Positions 54,301 to 64,000 of a stretch of 64,000 nucleotides of DNA are shown here, in pieces (within the stretch, counting starts at the first letter, position 1; every line of letters starts with the position of its first letter). The position numbers and the translations under genes were made by a program. This DNA comes from Eleusine coracana subsp. coracana (Eukaryota; Streptophyta; Magnoliopsida; Poales; Poaceae). Where the stretch lies: assembly GCA_032690845.1 (NCBI GenBank), contig CM064429.1, forward strand, positions 13,796,569 to 13,860,568. The letters run 5' to 3'. A model generated the notes under the pieces. That model was not told where the DNA came from. It did not search any database and saw only the letters and a program-made list of their open reading frames with translations.

Positions 54301-57300
54301 GTCCATATCTGAAAAAAAAAGGGGGTGAATCTTTTGTCTAGTCGACATCTGATTTTAAAATCAAACAGGGAGAAAATGCAAGTGGTAGATTGCTTTGATT
54401 TTCCTATGGTGCTACCAAAGGGCTACTCCTCCCTAATCATGTGTTTTGAAAGTTGAAACCCTGTAGGAAGTGGTTAAGTATGCCATTTCAATTCCTGCAT
54501 TTTTCCTATTCCTGTGTTTTTCCTACCCTGCACTCCAAAGGAACCCTCAACTTATAGCCTTTTGCTTAAGAGAACAAGTTATTCGATCCATAGGCTCTTC
54601 CGTTACCTGATTAAAGATTTGCTTTGTTACAGGTTAATCTCAGGTTGTTATTGAGTTGCTAATGCCACCCTTAGTCTATGAAAGGGAAAGACTTCAATAA
54701 ATAAAGCAAGCAAAATTATCCATATACCTAAACGCTGCCTCAGCAGCGAGGTAGCAGTGATACTCCACTGCCATGTTGGCAATGTCCAGGGCCACAGTCC
54801 GTGCCTGTGATTATCCATTCGCATCAACCCTCTATCAAGGGACAATAATACTACACTTCTAGTAGATAACACACTGTGCAGCAGTATAACAACCCTAGCA
54901 GCTCTAGAACTGAAAGCATTGGCACTGTTTCACTAAACTAAGTAATCACAACAAAAAACTGGTAGATTCATGTTTTTGCACTCACAGCTTAAACAATAAA
55001 CAGTATGGAAAAAAAGTTAAATGGTTTAAATGACAGACAATACAAGGAATCAATGGAACCAACCTGTTATGAATTTCACCGTAGTTCTGCAAAGGACGTT
55101 TGTGGATCAATGGCGGCATTGGAGGTGGTTCAGAGTTGCTTCCGATTAGTTCTATCTTCATTGGCTTCCCATCAAGTAGAACACCATCATATCTCTTGAT
55201 AGCGTCCAATGCATCCACCTTCCTTGCAAAGACAATTTCCGCAGTTCCCTAAAAAAAATAAAAGGGTCAAAGAAAGTCCATGATAAGAAAAATGCTAATG
55301 ACAGTGAAAGCAAGGCTGCAAGATCATAGTCGAAAAGATACCTTCGATCTCCCATCCTGGTCATAGTTAACCGAATAACGCTTGAGCTCACCAACTTCCG
55401 AGAAGAGTTCCTGATGAAACAGAAAAAAAATAACCCATCAGATACCACCACATGAATCGAGGATACGTTTCCAGGAAAAGAGACTAAAACTCTGGTACTG
55501 CTCCTCTGAGATGCAAACTTGAATCATTAGCTTTTACCACAAAATAACCATATTTGCAACAGTTCACAAAACATGATACTTTGGCAGTCCATTCATGAGG
55601 AACCTGGCTGTGCTATTTTCATGTCCTTAATCTAACTATTTAGCATGTTATATATAGTACTGATCAACAATCATGAAGACCCTATACCATTTCTTACATC
55701 AGTTAAACATGTATCATTCAAGAGGAAAGGCTACCTATCTAGCATGTACAATGAATATGTTTGCACATCATCAAAAACAGACTGAGCATTGCAACTTGGT
55801 CACAGAAATGTGGCCTGCAACAGAGAACATTCTGCCAAAACGAAGGAATTGCACACCACCAATTATCACAAAAAAAAAAATCACCAGAAGATTCATTCCA
55901 TCATATAACAATTAAAGTTAATGTATTTAAAAAAGCAAATAAGCTTGCATGGCAAACATATTTACGGATGACAATTACAATGGAAGGAATTGTTTACATC
56001 GAATCAAAGTATGGCGTCCACGCTCCATTTATAACCACAAAATTATCAAATATATTCTTTCCAAAGAAGGAATCCTAAATTATAAAAGATTGATTGATAC
56101 AAAGGAAGTCTTTAACCCATAGATTCATTGGAACATATAGTCTCCATTTACGGGTTATGTTCTTTAAAGAAGCCAAGGCTTATAGTCTAAGCTTATAAAG
56201 AATTCATGTGTTGCAATAATCAGAACACATAGAGGATTGAATCCAGAGATCCATTTAACCACTAATTATCATGTATCTTCTTCAAAGAGGGTCTGAGCTG
56301 TGTTGTTAACATTATTTGCATCAGAATAGGAAAGCACAGACAAAATGAAAAGCTCTGACTCAATCTTCACCCAGGACTGAACTGCTTCGAGTGGGGCTTG
56401 CACATTAATTAGATCATCTGAGTAACTTAAGAAAGACCAAAACAAGATATAAATACAACACTCACCTAATGATCTACATACAACTATCTTCATTGTTGAA
56501 GTCCATTTTCAAATCCCCATTAAAGAACATCAAACTTGGCAATGAGTGGGCTCACATGTACTCAGGAGCCAGGGAAACATGACGAAAAGAACAGAGTTCA
56601 CTTTAGATTCACTCATTTTCAGTTTTTAAATCTTCAAAGACGAGTCATTTTGCATAGGATAGACCAACCCACTACAAGAGGCTTTCAACTACTAGATATT
56701 GGTAAATTTTAATCATTGAATGATACCAGGATTCAGATAGCATATACAATAAAAGAACGAAGGGCTAATTAAACCATCAGATAGAATCATGGTAAACTTA
56801 GTACAACTAGATTCATTCACAAAGACGTACAGCGTTTGTAACTCCACTTAATAATGACAAAAATTGGGAGGGCGATATTCTTCAAAATTTAAATAGCAAA
56901 TAACACTAAAGTATTTAATGTTATAATGTCTTTTTACTGAATTGCCAAGCAACATGGGAAGAGAGTAGCACCTGCACGTCCTCGATGGTGACGCCGGGGT
57001 CAAGATTGGAGATGTACAGCTTCGTCCCCGTCTCGAGCGACCTCGCTGAGACCGGCGCGGCAGCGGCAAGGGCGGCGACGTGGTCGGCGTAGATCCCGTA
57101 CGGCGAGTCGGCGGCACGGACCTGGACGGTGCCGGGCGGCGGCGTTAGGGTTTTCTCGCAGAGGGAAGGGCCCGGAGCCCGGGGCAAAGAGGCTGTGCGC
57201 GGCGTACCTTGGGGGCGGCCGGCGGGTACGGCGCGGCGCGGGCGGCCTGCGGAGCGCGGCGGGCGGGCCCCGACGAGGAGACGGGGTTGGCCTTGGGCCG

Positions 57301-57354
57301 GGACTTGGACTGCTTGATGAGGTCGTCAAGCGACATGTCTAGGCCGCTCGACAT
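51369..57354 (-). CDS. ALY/REF-type mRNA export adaptor (THO complex subunit 4), 5 exons
   Basis: Exons on the minus strand: 57,354-57,208; 57,121-56,972; 55,410-55,342; 55,248-55,064; 51,546-51,369. All junctions are GT/AG and the sum, 729 nt, gives 242 residues. N-terminal helicase-binding motif LDMSLDDLIKQSKS (residues 5-18), Ala/Pro linker, one RRM about residues 83-160 (RNP2-like LYISNLD, RNP1-like GTAEIVFA), an Arg/Gly-rich part (GQRGNGRPGN, GGRGQGKGRGQ) and the conserved C-terminal SAADLDAELDKYHSEA. It is expected in nuclei, linking the UAP56-type helicase and the export receptor to spliced mRNA. Length is at the short end for plant ALY proteins. Intron 4 is 3.5 kb and carries repeats; the first two exons are GC-rich and the later ones AT-rich, as is common in grasses. 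Confidence 0.92.
53322..53638. repeat. Tandem duplication of about 157 bp in ALY intron 4
   Basis: Two adjacent copies, about 53,322-53,480 and 53,481-53,638, both containing CCTACAAATGGCGACAAATA and GTGAATGTTTTCTACACATA. Few differences, so a fairly recent duplication. Confidence 0.85.
53634..54546. mobile_element. Possible non-autonomous DNA transposon in ALY intron 4
   Basis: Left end CCTTTGGTTCGCAGGATAG (from 53,634) and, inverted at the right (54,527-54,546), TTCCTTTGGAGTGCAGGGTAG. The termini carry AAAACACAGGAATAGG-type and ATTTTGGAGGA-type sequence seen in grass MITEs. The 900-bp interior has no transposase. Target duplications not resolved. Confidence 0.4.
54731..54806 (-). other. 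Exon-like island in ALY intron 4
   Basis: Flanked on the minus strand by CAG before and GTATATGG after, this 75-bp island is open (LDIANMAVEYHCYLAAEAAF) and GC-richer than its surroundings. It might be a captured exon or a cassette exon. I do not recognise the peptide. Confidence 0.25.
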
Positions 57355-58531
57355 GGTACCCGGCGGCTGGATGGGAACTAGAGCTCCGGCGGGGTCAGTG
57401 AGGTTGGTAGGCTCCGGCGGCGGCGGCAGCGGCCTATTGCTGGTATGTGAAGGGTCTGTGCCCAATGCCCATGTGGGTGTCTGGGTGAGTGACTGGGTGC
57501 GGCTCGAGCTCCCGTTCTTGCTCTTTGGAGTGAAGGTTTTACACAATTGACACTTCATTCAAACCCACGTAACGTTAATTTCAAAATAAACCCTACATTT
57601 TATATGTTTAAAATTTAGTAGGTATTATATTCAAGATCAAATTTTTAATAATTATAATTTAATTATTGTATAAAATATCTCTATTAATTAATTATGAGAA
57701 TTTTATATTCCAATGCCAAGTAAGATGGATCTTATGTTTAGTGAAGAAAAGACAAAAGAGAAAGCTCATGAGTACCGAAGCAAAGATATTGTGCTGTTTG
57801 TTCTATACTACTCCGTTCCAAAATTGTTATCATCATTAATTTTATTAATTATATTTGATCATTTCTCTTATTTTAATTTTTTAAAAATTATTATATATCT
57901 TCTTATGATTTGTTTTATCACTAAATAAAAATTAAAATATTATTTCTAATTTTATATATTTAAACTAATATTTTGAATAAAATAAATACTAAAGAAATTA
58001 AAAAATCATTAACAATAATAATTTTAAAATATATAGTTACTTTTCATCCCTAATGTTGAGTTTATGAAAATTTCAACGGACGAATTCATAGAATTGCTAG
58101 CATTCAGAAACCAATAATATTATTGTTAGATGAAGTATGATGACTGATGATTTTCAAACAGTCGTCTCCTTTCGTAGAACCATTTGAAAGGAGCTTGTCA
58201 AGTACTATTTGTTCAATTATTATATGGCGTTGCAAGACATATCGAATTTGTCTTTCATTGTAACACTCGATTTTTTTTTTTTTTGTTATGCGGCCTTTTT
58301 TATGGAAGCGGCTGAAAAACTAGCCTGCGGTGGGAAGGGGAATGCTGAATCAACAGTCCCCAAATAAAAACAAGATTGATGAACAATAGTGTACAAGGCA
58401 TCGTATATTTGTGTCTGAAGCTAATAGATCAAAAGAAAATCACTCGATGCACTAATAGGGGTAACAGTCAATTCTACCGGGCATGAACAGTTATTTCTTT
58501 GCACGTAAAGAATTCAAATAACTGGAAGTAT
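57355..58531. other. Upstream region of the ALY gene
   Basis: No clear TATA box for the minus-strand gene. 57,600-58,100 is very AT-rich; TACTCCGTTCCAAAATTGTTAT-like sequence near 57,808 recalls grass MITE ends, but a partner end was not found. T run at 58,270-58,284. Confidence 0.4.
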
Positions 58532-59108
58532 GGGCTAGTTTGGTTGCTGCCCTCGTGCGATTTGCCTGACCCCGAGTGACGCCTGGAGTCAGCGATTCGT
58601 TGTTTGGTTGACACCCTGAAGAACTGCCTGCCTCACGCAAATTCCTCAGGCTCAGGCGTCCGATTTCGGACGCCTGAGTTCTCACACCGTAAGCTCCTCC
58701 GTGCCTGAGCTCGCCACTCTGTCGTCATGGAGCTCGCCTCTCTGCCCGTTGAGGACTCGACCAGCCGAGGAGCTCGCGTCTCCCGCCCAACAGAGGAGCT
58801 CGCCAGCGTAGGGTTCGTCTTCCTCGTTTGACCCCTACCTTCAAATCTATAAAATTCGCAATATTGACCACAAATTTGATCAAATTGATCACATCATTCT
58901 CTTCTACACTCCCATATGAATCCATTTTTCTGATCACCGACACCTCTCAGCTGGAGAAACGCATTGTCATAGTTTGTTTCTTTTCTCATGCATGTATTCC
59001 AACCAAACAACCGCTTACAAAAGATACCTGCTCAGGCAAGATGTTGGTGCCTGATCAGGCAGCATTTTCTCTCAGGCATAATGGTGAGGGCAGCAACCAA
59101 ACTAATTC
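58532..59108. mobile_element. MITE-like element with 20-bp terminal inverted repeats
   Basis: CTAGTTTGGTTGCTGCCCTC (58,535-58,554) matches the inverted right end at 59,086-59,105 in 19 of 20 bases. No transposase. The interior carries the 28-bp hairpin at 58,651-58,678. It sits between the ALY upstream region and Copia-derived sequence. Confidence 0.65.
58651..58678. repeat. Perfect 13-bp-arm hairpin
   Basis: CTCAGGCGTCCGA, two T bases, then the exact reverse complement TCGGACGCCTGAG. Inside the MITE-like element. Confidence 0.9.
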
Positions 59109-59946
59109 TATATACCCTGCCGAGGAACCTGTGTCATAGGCATTGATGGCTCTATTCTCATGAGACATTTTTATGAGTTTGTTTGATATAGCTGATCTTA
59201 GTCGATGCAGAATGAGGTACACAGTGCAGTCACTCAAACGATCTTCAGAAAGTAGTTGTAGTCTGTCATTGATGAGGAAGAAGAATTGCACGTGGTTGTA
59301 GTCGATCGATCAGTAGGCAGCAAGCAGTCACGAAGATGCTCTCCAAAAACCTGATCACCCGCACATCCGAGCAGATTCGCACGCGGAAGAAGGTTTCAGA
59401 GTCATGCTCTCCCTGCCCTCTGTGCATGTAGGGACCTAGACGGCGGTGGAGACTCAGAAAGCAACTCGAGAGAAAGATGAAAAGTGTTGATTTTGTGATT
59501 AGCATTCGGAAAAGCAACTCGAGAGGAAGATGGAGAGTCCGGAGAAGGGATTATATGGTGCGTTGTCAATTGATGGAAATCAAAATGCTCCACAATCAAT
59601 ATCGTAATAGAAGGAATAATCACGATTGATTCTCTTATGTAACGAAAATATTAATCACGACTGTTTCTAAAAATTGAAATGCATGCACGCAGCAGCCTGC
59701 CTGCCTCGTCGTGCCATGACATGCACGCACGTCACCCCCGCCCGCCTCGGCATGGCTCGGCTTGACAGCGGCAGCGCGCGCACGTGTGGCTTGCCCTTGG
59801 TCTCTCTCAACTTCTCTAAGGGATGTACCGGTAATCCACCTAATAAGTCGAGACAATTAATGATAAGAATTTCATGTGAGACTAAATCATTATAGCATTA
59901 AATATGGGCCTAGACTATTTTGAATTATTAGAAATAATATTCAACA
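59109..59946 (-). mobile_element. Copia LTR-like sequence, possibly with leader
   Basis: On the minus strand the unit starts TGTTGAATATTATTTC at 59,946, just after the pol remnants. It includes a TATA-like CACCATATAATCCC (about 59,555), then sequence such as GGTGATCAGGTTTTTGG (about 59,351), and ends at the MITE. The inner end of the LTR and a primer binding site were not resolved. A short frame MSHENRAINAYDTGSS near 59,168-59,120 may be a gag start, which would make this a 5' rather than 3' LTR. Confidence 0.4.
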
Positions 59947-61386
59947 ATCCTCACAAAGTCTTGTGATAATAGGAAATGCTCCTAGAAAACTTCATCTCGT
60001 TTTATATATTAGTGTTTCGATGGAGATTGTTAAATTGAACTTTCACCTAGAACAAAGGTTACTCACAACTGAGCAATGAACTAAGCCTTGAATTGTCAGT
60101 TTTGTGTAAAAAGATTTTACTTGAGTCCTTTACAATTCTAGGTTGGCAAAAGCATCCCCTTTGATTTGGGGCATATAAGTCATAATTCTGGCTCATTCAT
60201 ATGTATACAGTGACTCCTACCATCTCATAGACTATGACTAGCAATCGGATTCATATAGGTGTGTTCCTTAAAAGATATTCTGTAGAACAATATCTTTGCT
60301 TCTTATAAGTCATTTGAAACATATTAAGGTTAAAACCATCCTGCCATACAGTACTAGGAAAGAAGTACATCTGAGATAGACTAGTTAAGGGTCTTTCCTC
60401 TCAGATTATTACTAGCTTTTCACCATTCTACTTCACGGGATCTCCGATAACATAAAACAAGTTGTCATTATAATAGTATGTCAAGTGGGTCTCAAGCTCA
60501 TCTCACTCGATGCACTATCTATCACATTACGTGACAGTCCCTTGATAATTTGATCTACCAGATTCTTAGACGTATGGACATAGTCCAATGCTATAACTTC
60601 GGAGTTTCTTAATTTCTGATAGATTTTAGCCGCCTTTTTATATGCCTTGTGGATTTCATGTTATTCTTAAAACTGTTCACCTTGACTATCACTGTCGAAT
60701 TGTCACAGTTCATGAAAATAACCGGTATTGGTTTTTCAATAACTAGTAAGTCCATAAGGAAATCATGAAGCTACTCAACCTCAATGTCGGTGGTATCCAA
60801 TACTGTAAGTTCTGCTTCCAAGTTGACCTTGTTAAGATGGTCTGCTGGCAAGACTTTTAGGAAACAGTGCCACCACCAAGTAGAAACATGTATCCACTTG
60901 TGGCATACATCTCACTAGCATTAGATATCTAGTTTGCATCACAATAACCCTCTAGTACTCTCGGGTACCTGAAATAGCGAATGCCATAACTTATAGTACT
61001 CTTAAGATAGTGCATTACTGTCTCAAGAGCACGCCAGTGATCATCTCCCGGGTTTGACACAAACCGGCTCAGTTTGCTCACAACAAACGAGATATTAGGC
61101 CTCATAGCGCTAGCCAAGTACATAAACGAACCAATGATTTGGGAATATCTTAATTGATCCCTCGCCATTTTTCAGTATTTTCTCAATAGCATATTAGAGT
61201 CATAAGGCATAGGAGCAGGTTGATAATTGCTATACCAAAAATGACTCAAAACCTTCTCCGCATAGTGAGATTGCATAAGTGTAACCTCGCCATTACCTTC
61301 TCTTTGTCGCTTGATATTAAGAATAACATCCGCTATTCTCAAATCTTTCATCTCAAAACTTTTGGACAAGAAATCCTTTACCACAT
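59947..61386 (-). pseudogene. Copia pol: RT C-terminus and RNase H remnants
   Basis: Minus-strand frames: VKDFLSKSFEMKDLRIADVI and LMQSHYAEKVLSHFWYSN (61,370-61,200), then YSQIIGSFMYLASAMRPNIS, VVSKLSRFVSNPGDDHWRAL and IRYFRYPRVLEGYCDAN (61,168-60,930). Weaker RNase H similarity continues with stops to about 60,510, ending in VIALDYVHTSKNL-like and GLSRNVIDSAS-like sequence. This is the end of a Ty1/Copia polyprotein. The remaining 560 bp before the LTR have no ORF. Confidence 0.75.
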
Positions 61387-62925
61387 TGTTGGCATTTCTA
61401 AGCGTCATCAGTAAGTTGCCTTAGCAACGAAGCCTAGAAATGTATATTGGTAATCTTTAACGAATGCAGAGAGTCTGCAAGCGCACGAAGAATACCGTTG
61501 TAGCATTTCACCCGAAAGTTTTTAGGGTATCATATTTATTTTATCCCAAAGGAAGGCATATGATTGATCAGAGTAATTACCATATTCTAAACATTGCGCA
61601 TCGAATTACAAGACAAAAGTCCACATAGGGGTAAGGATAATGATAAACATGGTAGTGGACACACAAATAGCATACTCAAGTTAATTAAATCTAGTTTAGT
61701 GAAGAAGGACAAAGAAAGAGCTTAGTTCCTATGTTGCTTTTATATAGTTACATAGTCTACGTTAGATCCTATTATATAGTTACAATGACAATGCAAGACA
61801 ATCAGATCATCACACCCTGGGCTTCCGTTTTTCCCCTGCATCCACAGTACGATTCCGGCCAAGAGCCTATTGCATAGCCGAACGTGGGGGATTTCAAAGG
61901 ACATATAGGGCTGTCACTGCCTACTGCTTACCCCTAGCAATCCGCAGACTACACGATAAATAATGCATTCTATTAATCTAAGCACCACACTTACATCTCT
62001 AGAACAATACCCCTAATCCCCTAGCAATGGATCAGAAAAGGAGTAATCACATTTAAGTGAATACTAAGCACGTGGAAATGATCTAAGTCAAACATTAGTC
62101 ATGCATCATTATAACGATATAAATAAAGACTATAGTAAGGGCTTATGTCTAACATGGTAGTATAGTATAACTATATTACTAACATGTAAGCATAATAACC
62201 ACATACATGAATGGATCATATAATCAAACAAGAAACATATGACCCAAGCATAACATATAGAAAGACTAAATATATTAAATAGAATAAAGTCTTATAAAAG
62301 GAGAAAGATACAAGAGCCATACCACAACTCCAAGGAAGAGTTGGGAACTAAAAAAGACTCTATTCTAAGCCTAACTCCACTAAAACTAAAGGAAATCATG
62401 AAATGACTAAGAGAGTAATGCTTCTTGGTGTGTACTTTGGAGTGAGGCCTCTCCCTTCCTTTTATAGTTGTCTAAAGGCGGTTCTGAGCTCGGTAACTCA
62501 CGCCCTAATGGGGACAACCGCCTTTGAGAAGTCGGTGGGGAACCGACATTCAAAGATGGGCCCCAGTGGGCTGGCCTCCTGTTCGGCCGAATAGGGGGTG
62601 GGCCTACTGGGGTCTTGCCGCCTCGGGAGCCCTGCTAGGTGGGTCTCATTGCTCAGTGCTATTGTAAGGTCGGTTGTTGAGGCGGTTTGCTTCTGTTTGT
62701 GGGCCATCCAATCCATGTACTTGGTTGTGATTGGCCTAAAGTTCATTTCCACGGATTATGAGGCATTTCTTCACTCCTTTTATGTACTTTCCCTGCATGT
62801 GAGTGTTTCTCCAAGCAATAGTGGATCATTATTAATTCTAACTAACATGCATGGTGGAAATATACAATCCTTCTCTATTTTGAGTAATGTTGATGGCCAG
62901 AAATGGCATTTTACGACCGTCAACA
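61387..62925 (-). mobile_element. Solo LTR of the C/B family inside the Copia RT
   Basis: 1,539 bp, TGTTGGC...CGTCAACA (plus strand), related along its length to the C/B LTR (for example GTAGCATTTCACCCG at 61,499) but clearly diverged. Flanked by CACAT (61,382-61,386) and CTCAT (62,926-62,930), 4 of 5 bases matching. TATA box TATAAAAG at 62,466-62,459 (minus) and palindrome TTCGGCCGAA at 62,582-62,591, 120 bp upstream. No internal region remains, so LTR-LTR recombination removed it. Confidence 0.85.
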
Positions 62926-63264
62926 CTCATTAATTACATTAAGGTTGGTCCCAAAGATCAGTATGTCATCAACATATAGACATAGGATGACTCCCTCGCT
63001 CCCACCATACCGGTAATACACACATTGTCAGCTTTGTTCACATCAAAGCCGACTGATATCAAAGTCCTTTCGAACTTCTCGTGCCATTGCTTAGGAGATT
63101 TTTTAAGGTCATACAGGGATTTCAATAATTTACACACCAAACCCTTTTGACCATCTATCACAAACCCATCATACTGATCCATGTAGATCTCCTCATCTAA
63201 ATCTCCATATAGGAAAGTTATCTTAACGCCCATTTGATGGACGAGAATACCATGTGAGGCTGTC
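62926..63264 (-). pseudogene. Copia pol: RT N-terminal part
   Basis: Minus-strand frame: HQMGVKITFLYGDLDEEIYM, GFVIDGQKGLVCKLLKSLYD, KSPKQWHEKFERTLISVGF, then, shifted, YVDDILIFGTN just before the solo LTR. This is Ty1/Copia RT including the YVDD catalytic motif. It is cut on the right by the LTR at 63,265 and continues left of the solo LTR at 61,386. A frame change separates the two motifs. Confidence 0.8.
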
Positions 63265-64000
63265 TGTTGGTCGTATATACGCACCCACTTATATATCACA
63301 AGAGGACGGTGTACGATTGTAGCACTTTTTCCCTTGAATTGAGTATTCCAAGGTTTATCGAATCCACTGGGACCTTAGGGATTTATTAAACAAAGTTAAC
63401 AGTAAAAGATCTAGTCAAGGCTACTGTCAAGGTCAGGTTGCATGAGGAGGAGACTGGTCAGCGCAAAGGTGTGCCAGACAGTAAATCTGTCGTTGTGCCG
63501 ATCAGCGCAGGAGTCGAGCCGATCGGCACACTAGTGAAACTGAGCCAAAGTTGTTGCACCAATCGGCGCAGGAATTGAGCCGATCGGCACAATGGTGAAT
63601 CTAAGCCAAAGTTGTTGCACCAATCAGCGCAGGAGTTGAGCCGATCGGCACACCAGTGAATCTGAGCCAAAGTGTGCCAGATCTTGTAAACCTATGCTGT
63701 TAAGTGAGTAGCCAGATATCTACTAGTGAGATCGTAACAAGAAAGTCTAATTGAAAAGCATCATAATGGGTAATTACATAGATCAATGAAAACCTATAAT
63801 GAGTAAGACCACCCTGCTTTCCGAGCGGCTCCCGATTTATCGCAGCCGAGAGGAAACCCTTAATCGCGTGAGTATCTTACCCTACTCAACTATCCAATAG
63901 TGCTACGCAGGCTTAGTGTTGTCACCGCTAAACCATACTACTAGCATCATCAAGCAACCATAATCAATACAATGTCCGAATACTATCCTAATCACCACGA
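63265..64000 (-). mobile_element. LTR fragment related to element D, cut by window edge
   Basis: The first 120 bp match the end of the D LTR in reverse orientation, including CCACTTATATATCACAAGAG and ACGGTGTAC, and start with TGTTGG, the complement of an LTR end CCAACA. It is inserted in the Copia RT; the five bases to the left are CTGTC. Beyond 63,400 it diverges from D and carries the 61-bp repeats. The other end is outside the window. Confidence 0.65.
63484..63668. repeat. Three-unit minisatellite of about 61 bp with GCCGATCGGC cores
   Basis: Units start near 63,491, 63,551 and 63,612. Each has CAGCGCAGG or CGGCGCAGG, then GAGCCGATCGGCACA and GAGCCAAAGT or AAGCCAAAGT. The GCCGATCGGC palindrome also occurs once or more in the D LTR. 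Confidence 0.85.

Noticed and set aside
63484..63668. Regular repeats resembling a CRISPR array
   Set aside because: Units are adjacent 61-bp tandem copies with no unique spacers, in a plant LTR.

Overview
This is plant nuclear DNA, almost certainly from a grass (Poaceae). The evidence is intron-split genes with GT/AG sites, GC-rich exons next to AT-rich introns, grass-type LTR retrotransposons nested in one another, and CACTA and MITE-like DNA transposons. No bacterial, organellar or viral replicon is present. Family names come from motif recognition by eye; no database search was run.

Layout. Positions 1-37,244 are a nest of LTR retrotransposons with no host gene. The receiving element is T, a Tat/Retand-like Ty3/Gypsy element on the minus strand. 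Its 5' LTR end is at 37,244 and its gag, protease, RT, RNase H, second RNase H and integrase are now scattered between 36,024 and 23,740. T also carries an antisense, intron-containing gene (aORF) on the plus strand from 11,536 to about 23,300. Into T are inserted: element D (LTR 2,797-4,138), itself carrying element A (LTR 1,577-2,500); element G (6,824-11,115, TSD CTGAG); element C (11,967-20,603, TSD ACGTG/ACGGG); element B (24,345-31,503); and a 261-bp LTR scrap (32,455-32,715). C and B are the same Athila-like family in opposite orientations. Both lack RT, RNase H and integrase.

Positions 37,245-57,560 are the gene-bearing part: a ten-exon subtilisin-like protease (37,512-40,803, plus); a small non-autonomous CACTA element; a damaged plant basic secretory protein gene (minus, 43,902-42,857); a five-exon paralogous subtilisin-like protease (46,793-49,681, plus); and a five-exon ALY/THO4 mRNA-export adaptor gene (57,354-51,369, minus) with a 3.5-kb intron that contains transposon-like sequence. 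Reading frames for the two proteases and ALY close exactly over the splice sites given (758, 755 and 242 residues).

Positions 57,560-64,000 return to repeats: a MITE-like element, a degraded minus-strand Ty1/Copia element (about 63,264-59,946) split by a solo LTR of the C/B family (61,387-62,925, TSD CACAT/CTCAT), and at the edge an LTR related to D.

The most unusual pattern is a promoter-like module: a GC palindrome with core CCGAYCGG or CGGCCG, usually paired, about 95-120 bp upstream of a TATA box. It occurs in the C/B LTR, in the related solo LTR, in the unrelated-looking D LTR, and again inside C and B just upstream of their second ORF.
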